Below, piece after piece: positions 1 to 12,100 of a stretch of 25,581 bases of DNA. The translations under genes and the position numbers were made by a program. Each line of letters starts with the position of its first letter. The first letter of the stretch is position 1. Below the pieces are notes generated by a model. It searched no databases, was not told where the DNA came from, and saw nothing but the letters and a program-made list of their open reading frames with translations. Origin of the DNA: JAVBSN01 sp031556525 (GTDB lineage: Bacteria; Bacillota; Clostridia; Lachnospirales; Lachnospiraceae); NCBI GenBank assembly GCA_031556525.1, contig JAVBSS010000028.1, positions 1 to 25,581 of the forward strand. The letters run 5' to 3'.

Positions 1-3000
1 TTCTCCATTTGTTAATGCTGTTATTGAGCCTATGTTGTCATAATGATATGTAAAATATGTTCCTAATACTTCACCTACTGTATCCGTTGCACTTTGGTTA
101 CTTATTTCTTTGCTTATTAGTTTTCCTGCTCCGTATACATAACTAGTTATACTTCCGTTAGATTCATATGCTACTAACATCTGACTTAGGGCTGTATTGT
201 TATCTATTACATACTCTGTTGTCTTGCCACTTATTGTTGATGCTATTCTATTGTTGATTGCATCATAGGTGTATGTAATTCCTCCTGCTTCTACTAATCG
301 ATTACGACAGTCATATGTTAACTTAGTCATCTTGCCGTCTACAGGACCATAGGTCATATTTCCTGCTTTGTCGTATTCTACTTGTTCTCCATTATACGTT
401 ACTAACCTATTTGCATCATCATAGGTCATTGATACGCTTTCTAATTCTTCTGTTGCAATAATAGTTGTTTCTTTGTTAACTATATTTCCATTTGAATCAT
501 AAGTGTATGCTAATTTTTGTATTGAATCCCCATTGGAAGCTTTGTCTGTTTGCCTTATTAGGTTGCCACAGATATCATAAGTTCTAGTCTCTACTGTACC
601 GTTTGACCTAGTTGTTTTTACAAGTCGCCTGTTCTTGTCATATTCATATGATGTTATTTTATTTCCCCAGTCTGTAACTGTTTTTAAATCTCCATTTTTA
701 TAGTAAGTATATCTTACTATTTCCCCTCCTGGATATGTTAGTGAGATTAGGTTACCTACTTCATCATATGCATATTTAATTGTTCTTCCTTTGTAATCAG
801 TTATAGAACTTATTCTGTCTAACTTGTCATAGGTGTATTTGATGGTATCGCCATCTTCATTTACTGATAAGATGTTACTGTTCTTATCATAAGTGTATTC
901 TATCTTACCTACTTTATCTTCTACTGTTAGAATTCTACCTAAGTCATCATAAGTGTAAATGGTCTTTTCATTGTTGGCATCTTTGTATTCTTCAAGTAAC
1001 TGCTTTGCATTGTATGTGTATTCTTCACTGTAGCCTAATGGATTGGTTACCTTAGTTACTCTGCCACTTGTATCATACTCATACTTTGTTATTGCTTTGT
1101 TAGGGTTAGTAATTGTTGTTATGTTTCCAACGTTATCATAGGTAACACTTGACGTACTTCCTAATTCATCTATACTACTTGTTACCCTTCCCATCTTGTC
1201 ATAGACTAGGCTACTTGTTTTACTGCCATCTGCTCCATCAACATTTACATCTGTTACAAAACCTTCTGTGTTGTAAGTATACTCTGTTACTGTTCCTTTT
1301 CCGTTAGTTGATGATATAAGGTCTCCATTGTTATTGTAAATGTATTCCTCTATTACATTTCCATAACCATCTCTCATCTTACTTTGATTACCTGATTGGG
1401 TGTATTCTATGCTGACAGAATTACCTTCTTCATCTACTGCTTCTACTACATTTCCTGCTTTATCATATTTATATGATATATAGCTACCATCTGGATTGAT
1501 AATCTTTACTGGTCTATTATCCTTATTATATTCAATAGATGTTTTCTGCTTTAAGGCATTTGTTATTGTTGTCTGATTACCATTGGCATCATAAGTATAC
1601 TTTGTAACATTTCCCATAGGATCTGTATATGTTAATACATTTCCATTCTTATCATAAGTGTACTCACTTGTATTTCCTATAGAATCTGTTGTCTTTCTTA
1701 CATTTCCTATTCCATCATAGGTGTAACTTATACTATCGCCTGTACTAGAATATATATTTGATACTCTCCAGTTAATATCATAGGTGTAGATAACTTTTAC
1801 TCCTGATGAATCTGTTGCTGTTGATATATTTCCATTTGGATAATATGTATAACTTGTTACTGCTCCATTGGCTTCCGTTACTGTCTCTACTCTTGACATC
1901 TTGTCATATGTATACTGTGTTACGTTACCTAGGTTGTCTATTTCTTTTATTAGATTACCACCTATATCGTACTCTTTTTTGTTACTATTTCCTAAACCAT
2001 CCGTTATAGAACTTACTAGACCTTCTCTAGTATAAGAATATATAGATACTGAACCATTTGGCTCTGTTACTTTCTCTAACTGATAGTTTTTATTGTATGT
2101 AAAGCTTGTTACTCCTCCATCTGGATTAGTCTTTGTTGATACTTGACCACTTACACCATAGGTATAACGTGTTACTCCTCCTAATGGATTCGTCTCTGTT
2201 AATACACGACCTAGGTTATCATAAGTGTATGATGTTATTCCACCTTCTCCGTCTGTTGTATTTGATATCTGACCTGTGCTGTTATAATTTATAGTCTGTG
2301 TGTTGCCTTTTTTATCTGTTAACTTTACTAGGTCACCATTTTGATAAGTATAATATATTGTTCCATAAGTATCAGTTTTTGTTATAGTCTGTCCTATATC
2401 ATTATATGTATATGATGTAGGATTTCCATTTTGATCTGTTACACTCTTTATAAGGTTATTATCATAATATGTTAGTCTTACTCGTTCTCCATTAGAGTTG
2501 CTACTTGATAATAAGTTGTCCCTACTATCATATGTCATATTTACAACATTACCATAAGCATCTACCATCTTTTTAAGGTTATCTTTGTCATCATATTCAT
2601 ACTCAGTTGCATTACCGCATGCATCCTTTTTGTATATTACATTACCATTTGTATCATATTTGTATGTTCCAGTATAACCTAGTTCTGTTGTCTCGCTTAT
2701 TACATTATATGACATATCTGATACGGTTTTCTTAGCTCCACCACTTCTTGTTGTTACAATTGTTGTGCTCTCATAAGTCTCTTCATCTGTCGAATATGAG
2801 AAACTTGTTACTTCTCCTAAAGGATCTGATTGCCATATCACTCGTCCTTCATTATCATATACGTTATTTACTATTTGATTTCCACTAAAATCTGTAACTG
2901 TTAATATTCTGCTATCATCATCATAAGTGTAGTAAGTTCTCTCGCCTACAGCATTTTCATATATTGTAAGTTGATATTTATCATTATAATAGAACCTTGC

Positions 3001-3110
3001 ACATCTTCCGCTATTATCTTCAACCGACTGTACCATATAATTTTCATTAAGATTATATTTTATATATCTACCTGATGCTTTATCAGTTACTGTAAGGTCT
3101 GTTTGAGTTC
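1..3110 (-). repeat. YD (Rhs) repeat array within the giant protein
   Basis: Codons 3424-4456 carry roughly 45 units of about 20-22 residues with the pattern YTYDxxGNxxxxTDxxGxxT. At DNA level the YTYD codons recur on the plus strand as ATCATAAGTGTA or ATCATAGGTGTA, for example near 498, 826, 886, 946, 1650, 1716, 1777 and 2218, with neighbours about 60-63 bases apart. In characterised Rhs and Tc toxins such repeats form a beta-sheet shell that encloses a C-terminal cargo. The array ends at the window edge at the onset of the core domain. Confidence 0.95.
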
Positions 3111-6100
3111 TATTTATATACGTTCCATTTCCCGCTTCTGAAAATATTCCTGTTAGATTACCTTCAACATCATATGTTTGTATACTTCCACTATCATCCT
3201 TTAATGTATAGATTCCACTAGGGTCTCTATATAAAGACCAACCTGATTTACTTCTATCAATACATTCGTATTTCTGTTCAATAGGTAATAGACTCTCGTC
3301 TAACTCGTAAAAACCTTCTTCATCAATAGTCCATGGATCTACGTCTAAATCTATTGCCATAAAGGTTATATAACTGGATGCGCTTGTATATACTCTTATT
3401 GAACCATCCTTCATATCAACTATTCTTTGTTCATAGTTATGTGTCCAACCATATCCAAATTCGCCTAATTCATCTGTTCCTCTTGAATTATATAATAATT
3501 CTGTAGTAAGAGTATTTCCTCCTTCAACCGTAATTGCATTTATAGTATCTGTATAGCCACCTGTAACTGTATTAACAGGGTCAGCTTCCTCCACTTCAGG
3601 CATTTTAATATGGCTGTATGCATAAGCCATTAGATTTACGTGTGAATGAGTTGGCTTTACTATTACACTTAACCCTTTATTTTGACCTGTTGTAATCTCT
3701 GCTTCATATTTTGCAAGCTCCCAATAATATATAGTACGCTCTGTATTTTCTTTAGATGCAGGCGATGCCGTGGTAGTATATATTCCTGTTATTTTTTCAC
3801 CTGAACCCAGTGTTGATGACGATGATACTCGTGCACCAGACATAAGTGGTATATTCTTGTTAGATTTGACTGTCACACTTCTTAACGTAGAAGTCTCTTT
3901 TTTACCAAAGCTTGTTTTTACATTATAGAAATCATGTCCACTCTCATTAACCAACGTATAATACACATAGTATTCTTCCCCTGGGTAAGCTTGCATTTCA
4001 GGACTTATGTATAATACAAGTCCTTCTCCTGCTGTTACTGAAAATCCATTAGATACAAAATCTGATTCTATTTCCACATTAAAAGGTGTTAAATTTGCAG
4101 TATGCTTTACAGAAATCTGATAATTATCACCTGCTCTATCTCCTTTTAGATACCATACTATGCTATTGTTTCCCCCACCTCTTATATCTTTCATAGATAT
4201 TGTATTTGACTGTGGTGAAGATGTCTTGGCTAATGATATTCCTTTAGGCATACTTATTGATGCTACATTATCTGTTAATATAATATTCTGACTATCTGCA
4301 ATATTGTATATTGTAAGTCTTGCTTCATACATATCCTTCAGCCACGATATTTTTTCCGATACTCCTATGTGCATAATTACAGGAATAATTTCAGGATCAT
4401 CTTCCTCATCTGGCTTATCTTTTGGTTTTTCTTCACCTGGTTTACCTGACGAACCATCACTTTTCTTTGAAGAACCTAAATGGAATGTTGATCCACTACC
4501 ACCTCCACCTCCTCCAGCAGAGATTACATAAGATGTTTCAACAAAATCTAGCATTAAGTTCACTTTAACTACATGATTATTTGTAGGATCTTTTATATCA
4601 ATTCCAGCAGCTATTATTTCATCTAAATTAAGTCGTCGTACTGTCAATTCACCTTGCACTGTACTTCCTTCTTCTAATCTTACTTGCATATCTTTATCAT
4701 CAAATAGATTAATTGTAACTATTATCTCTTTTGCTACATAACCATCTTTAAATGCTGCTACTTCATATTCTCCTGGCTCTGCTATTATTGTTGCTATTCC
4801 TCTACTGTCGGTATAGAACATATTGTTGCTATCACCAGTATTTATATATACCCATGCATTACTTAATATTTTACCCTTATAATCAGTTACTTGTAGATTA
4901 ATCTTTCCTGTTGTGTCTTTTTTCAGAACCTTTACAGTAGTTTTTGCAGTTCCTATATTACCTGACTTATCTATTACCTTAAGGGTTGCTGTATATATTC
5001 CTGATTGCTCATATATATGTACTGCTTTAGCACCATTTCCTGTTACTCCATCACCAAAATCCCATATGTATTGACTAATTCTATCATTATCTGTTGATTG
5101 AATTCCATCTAAGACAATCTCATATCCTTCTACAGTAACGGCGTTACTTGTAATAAATGCTACAGGAGCTTCGTCATCTATTGCTAGAGGCTTAGCATAT
5201 CTCACGTTACTTTCTACTTTATTTCCTGCTTTATCATATACTATTACCTTATAGCTATATTCATATAATGGATTTACGTCTTTATCTAGATATATTGTTG
5301 TGTCTATGCCCGAATATATAACTGTGTATTTATCTTCATTAGATGATTTTCTAAGCAACTCTACCTTATCTGTATCAAGATTATCATTTGTCCAACTTAT
5401 GTTGTTTTTCCAATTTCCAGCTACAGCATTTAATGAAACTCCGTTAGGACATGTATTATCTACAATATACTCTACTTTTTTCTCTTTACTAACATTACCA
5501 TTGCAATCAACTGCTCTTATTTTAATATTATAATGTCCGTCTTCTAATATTGTTGTATCTAGCTTACTAGAGACTAACTTACTCGATTCTTTTACCTCTA
5601 CTTTCTCTAATAAACACCATACTTCTTCAGATGTTTTCTTGTAATAATATTCTACATAATCTATGCAATCATTATCTGATACTAATACTTCTATAGATGC
5701 AGTATTGTTTATATAACTACCATTTGCTGGTAAAATATTATGTATGCTTGGTGCTTCATCATCATCATATCTTTGTCCTATTGTAGCTACTGATAATTCT
5801 CCTACATTGCCTGCATAATCTACAGCACAGACTTTATATTTATAAGCTCTATTATAACTTATATCTCTATCAAAATAGTTGAGGTATAGTATTTTATCAC
5901 TTACCAATACATATCTGTCTATCTCAGCTTCACTTCTATATAGTTGATAACATTTCACATCATTATCTGCTACTGGATTCCACTTAATCTCAACATAACC
6001 ACTATTAGATTCTGTTCTTGCTTGTAATACCTGTTCTGGGGCAGTCTTATCAACAGTATATTCTATAACGTACCCATCTTGATTACTTATATTATTATTT

Positions 6101-9100
6101 GAATCATACGCATATGCTCTTACATACAATATACCTTCTGGTATGGCTTCAAGGTTCATTATAGTCGATATACTTGCTTCCTTGCCTGTAATTCCACCAC
6201 TATACATATTAGTCCAATTAATATTGTCTGTAGAATATTCTACTACAACACTGCTTAGCATATTGTTATCACAACATGTTACTTTTACATTAATTTGATT
6301 ATTATAATATCCCCCTTCTGGAGTAATTTTCTTAATATATGGTGCAATCGTATCATCTGTTGTTATGCAACTTACTTCATCTGAATATATTCCTTTGTTC
6401 CCTAAGTCATCATAACCTACTACTCTAAAGCTATATTCTGTGTTAGGAGTAAGATTTGACACCTGATATCCTAGCATTGTACTTGTTTTTCCTATTAATA
6501 CATATTCACCATTATCTTTACTCATCTCAATTTCAAAATGAGAGAAATCCTCCTCTGTTACAGTATCCCATGACAATACTATTGAAGTAGGATAACCAGT
6601 TGCTACAAGATTATCTATCTTACTTATTCCTGTATTGTCTATATTATAGTTTTTAATAAATTCATCTGTATTCTCATTTCCAGTTGTATCCTTTGCAATT
6701 ATCTTAACTTCATAATCTCCATCAAGACCTACTGTATTCCATAAGATTGTATTACTGTCACTATATTTTACTGTATCTATTAATGCCCATTCCGAGTCAT
6801 TAATTGCTCTATAATATCCACTTATTGTATCTACTTTTTTATTATCCCCAGCAGTTACATTAAGTTTTATGGCACCAGCTATACGCTCATCTTTAGGAAG
6901 AAGTTCTGTTATTTTTGGAGCTGTTTCATCCTTGCTTATTACTATTTCTTTTGAATAAGCCATATCTGATTCTCTTCCCCATTTGTCTACAACCTTTATT
7001 CCATATGTATATCTGCCCGCCTCTAATACATCTGTATCCCTATAATAAGATACATTAATATCATCTATTACTGCTAATTCCTTATAGTCTTCATCACCTG
7101 ATTTTCTATATAATATATATTTTTCAGCATCAACATTAATTGATGTTGACCAAGAAAGTTTTCCTATTCCTCCTTCATCTATAGCTACAAAACTATTAAT
7201 TTTGGCAGGAGGTATTGTTTTTATATAATACTGCGCTTCATACTCATAAGTGTTTCCATCTTCATCTGTTATAGAATATATAACATCTGTAATACCAGAT
7301 AATTTGGAAACATCCCAATCTACTGAATATGTAAGAGCTGCACCAGTCTTTGTATCTTTGCCTACTAATTTTTCACCAATTAATTCATATCCATCTTTAT
7401 TTTTATATAATATCCTTACGTTATATCCTTTTGCACTTCCTTCATTTTTAGATGTTAGTTTTAGTGTAACTTTGTCTCCTCCAATGTCTGATTTATCACT
7501 AGGGTATACGCTTGTTATTTCTGCTAATTTTGTACTTATTGTTAATTCATTACTTTGTATTGACTCATTATCGTTAATATCTACTGCCGATACAGTATAT
7601 ACGTAAGTTTTATTTATTTCTAAATCTGTATCTCTGTATTTATTATTAGTTATTGTAGATACATACTTACCATCCCTATATATATTATAACCTGCAACCT
7701 TAGCATTATCTGTAGATTTATCCCAAGTTATTGTAAGCGAAGAGCCTGTCCTCTCAGTTACCATAAGATTTACAGGTACTGTTGGTGGTACATCATCTAT
7801 ATCTGTAGATACACTAAGCTCCTCTGATTTTTCTCCACTATTCATAGCAATATCTCTTGCTACTATGCAATAAGTATATGATGTATTACTTAGTAACTGT
7901 TTATCTGTGAATTTTTCTGTGTTAGTAGATGTTATATATGTACCATCCCTATATACATCATACATCTCAACACCAGTATCATCAGTTGCTTTATCCCATG
8001 CTAATGTTATAGATGCTGATGTCTTACTATCACATATAACATTAGTAACCTTAGATGGTGATTCTATGTCTCTGTAATCATAGATTAATTCATTACATAT
8101 ACTCTCCACAGGTTTATTAAATAGATATCCTGTTTCTAATGGTCTTGTGATTATCAATGTATTGAATAGTGTATTATTACCTACAGTTATTCCTTGTACA
8201 TAAGCTCTATTATTTATTACTTTTGAATTAAGTAATACCTTATGATTGCCACTACATTTAAAATTAGAAGTTCCAATAGTTACATCACCAACAAATTCAA
8301 TAGTTCCATTATTTAGATAATTTTTTCCTGTATTATTTATTGTTGTTTTGCCTGCAACATATATATAGTCATTCGGATTATCCATATATAAATAATTGCT
8401 ACTATATCCTAATTCAAAATTGCCGTTTACACATAGATAGCCACCATTTATTACTATTTTATGTGAAAATGCATATAAATCATGTACATCTAATCGATAT
8501 CCTGCCAAATCAAGACTATTATACAAATACAATTTTCCCCCTATATTAACATCACTTGTTAGTGTAGATGCTTCTATAGTATATATATTTCCAGAAGTGG
8601 CATGATTATTTATACTATCAATATTCTTAATTAGTACATATTCATTTCCACCTACTGTATTACTTATATCATTAAGGATTCCTGATAATACAACTCTATT
8701 TGTTATATTTACAATCCCTGTACTATTTGCAGTTATATTACTCATACTTATATTGTTTTTTGAATTGGTATCTTTAACTATTTGTTCTTTGTCTCCAGTA
8801 AATAGTATAACAACTTCTTTTCCATAGTTATTATTACTATTATTCATTTGAGTATAATTTCCTTTTAGCTCTATAGTTCCTTTTGTAATATTAGTATTTT
8901 GTGCACTTCCAGTATTTATGTACATATCTCCATATACACAGATACGTTCATTTGCATTAGTCATATATATATTTCCAAGACTTGCAGTATTGGTGTTGTT
9001 AATATTTTCCATTTGATATCTATAATCACCTTTGACAATTAAAGTACCACCATTTACTTTAATATCTCCTGCCATATGTAGAAAATCTCCATCAATGATT

Positions 9101-12100
9101 AGTGTATGCCCATTCAAATCAAGCACACCACCTAAAAGTTTTGTACTATCTATTGTTTCATCTTTTTCTAAGGTATAACCTGTAATTCCTTGAACAGAAT
9201 ATTCTACATTAGAATCATTAGTAATTATATTTCCTGCTAATAATATTCCATCTACATATATTCCATCTTTACTTGTATTTCTGTATTCAACGGTCGGAAA
9301 ATATGCTGTGTTATTACCGATGTATACAGTTTGTTTCTTCTCTCCTGAAAGTATTAATCTGAAATTATTTGTAGTTGTCATGTTATAAGTATATGCTGAG
9401 GAGCCAAAATCACCTTTGACTTCCAAAGTACCATTTGTATAATATTTAGTCATACTAGTACCCTTAGGGCAGAAATCTCCTCTAACTAATACATAATCTT
9501 CCTCATTGGTCATGTACATATATACATTGTTTTCTATTTCTAGGTCATCAGTTGATATACTTCCTCTTTCAACATAAACTGATACACCGTATATTAATAT
9601 ATATTTTCCATTTATATTTAAATTATATCCGTCTAGATGCAATGTATTTTTTTGATACAAATCACTGCAACTTATACTTATATCTTTGTCTAATGTATTA
9701 ACTTTACTTATATAGACTTTACCGTTAATTTGTGCATTATACTCTTCTGATAACTTATCAATTTCTCCATAATAATATAGCATTCCTGTAAAAGAAGACT
9801 TCTCATCAATTAATAATTTTTCAGTAACTGATATATTATTAGTAAACTTAATTCCACTACTATTATCTATCTTTAATACTGATATGTTATTACCTGTACT
9901 AGAATGACTATCATAATATACTGTCTGCTCTTTTGTTCCACTTAAAAGTACAGTGAAGTCTTTGCTTGGTTTAAAATCCGAAGCGTTAACATTAAGTTCA
10001 CCTCTTACCTCGAGCGTGCCTTTGTTGTATGTACTATTCGTGTTCTTGGTATAGATTTTATACATACCCTTAACAAGCATATAATCATTTTCATCCGTGA
10101 AAGTTATATATCCTAATGATAGTTCCTGACTATTTTTACTATTATAATATGATGCATAATAATCTTTTTCAATTTCAAGTCTACCACCATTTATCAATAT
10201 CTCACCTTGATAGTGGTATAGATTTCCTTTTACAGTTAATGTGTAACCATTTAAATCAAGAGTCCCTCCTGCTAGATACATGTCCTCATCTATTACAGTA
10301 TCTTTAGTAAGAGTATATCCTTGTACACCGTTATACCTATATTTTAAGTTGCCTTTTTTGATGTTTAATTCTTTGAATGGGAATCTTTCTTCAACATAGA
10401 TTCCTTCTTCACTTGTGTTATTTATCTCTATTTTATTAAAGCTAAATTCATAGTTGCTCATTGTTATGGTTTGCTTTGTAGAACCACTCAATATTAGTTT
10501 GTGAGTTCCTGTTGCGCTAACATCTATACCATTCGAAGTCTTAACATTATACATATCTCCCTTAACTTCTATAATTCCTGCAGATAAGGGCTCTCTTATG
10601 ATTCCATATACATTAAAATTATCTTCTATTAGTAAGTAGTCTTCATCATATAACATTCTTAGACAAGATGAGGTATACCAACCCCCATATATATTCACAC
10701 TACCACTACATAATACTTTTCCATGGTTGAAGTTGATTTCTCCTTGGTCTAATGTTATATCTCCATTTACGGTCATTTGTCTACTATTTATATTAAGTGC
10801 TGTTTTATTTATATTGACATTTCCATTAATGGTTATATTTTTGCTTAAAGTAGATGATCCTGTCATTATTACATTAGTGTTTATATTATCTTCATTAATA
10901 ACATTAACATCCGTTATACTTATTGAACCTATTATTTTATTATTATGTAATGTGATACCTTTTGTAATACTTAAAGCATTTGCACCATCTATTGTTAGAT
11001 CACTGTTTTTAACTTCTATATTTCCAATAGACATATTTGCAAACGATATCTTTGTATCGGCATTACCTGATAGTAATAAAACATTATTATTACCTGTTAT
11101 AAATTTACCTGTTCCTGATTGAGTTATATTACCTCCAATTTCTAATATACCTTCTGTAATCTTGCCTGTTGTATCTATATTAGAATAATATACAAAGTCT
11201 TTACCAACCTTAATATAATCATTAGTATTATTCATAGATAATGAAGCTACACAAGTCGAATATACTATTTTATCTCCTTGTTTCTCTACATTCGCTAATA
11301 CATAGTCTTCTGTAATAATAAGTTTTCCACCATTAACATTAATACCTCCACCTTTATGAAATAGTGTGCCATTTATTGTTAAAGTATGCCCATTAAGATC
11401 TAAGTTTCCTGCACCTAAATATACATCTCCCACTAGGCTAGTATCTTCTTCTAGTACCCATCCTATTAACTCATTATCTAGTGCATGAAAATTATTAGAT
11501 TTGTTTACTAAATTATTTACGTTAAGTAACGTAAGTGCTTGCACACCCTCTTCACTTGTATTATCTATAATCAAATTGTTAATAGATATCTCTTTATTTT
11601 CAATGCTTATAGTCTGCTTCTTATCACCAGACATTATAATAGTATGACTATCTACTGAATTAAAATTTTTAGCGCCTGTTTGATATATATTTCCTTTCAG
11701 TTCTAATATACCATTAGTCATATTTTTAATATAAGTACCACTTCCACTTATATTTATATTTCCTGATATGCAAGCATAGTCATTTTCAGATTCCATTACT
11801 AATGAAGGCGTTGTCACATACGTTCCTACTGTTATTAACAAGAGATTTCCGCCACAATATAGTTTTCCACCTTTAAAATATACATAGTTATTAGTTAAAT
11901 ATATATTTTCATTAACAGTTAATGTGTATCCTGCTATATCAATAATATACCCGTTATTATTTAAACTACCACCTATTTCAATATTATCTGTCAAGGTAAT
12001 ATTTTTTAGTAGCTTAACACTTGCTGTACATTTATTATTAATAACAGTTTTTATATCTGATATTTTAATAGTACCTTCTACATCTACATTATTATCATTA

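Noticed and set aside
1..3110. Regular ~60-base repeats resembling a CRISPR array
   Set aside because: The recurring 12-mers are codons of YD repeats inside an open frame, with variable spacing and diverged copies and no constant repeat/unique spacer structure.
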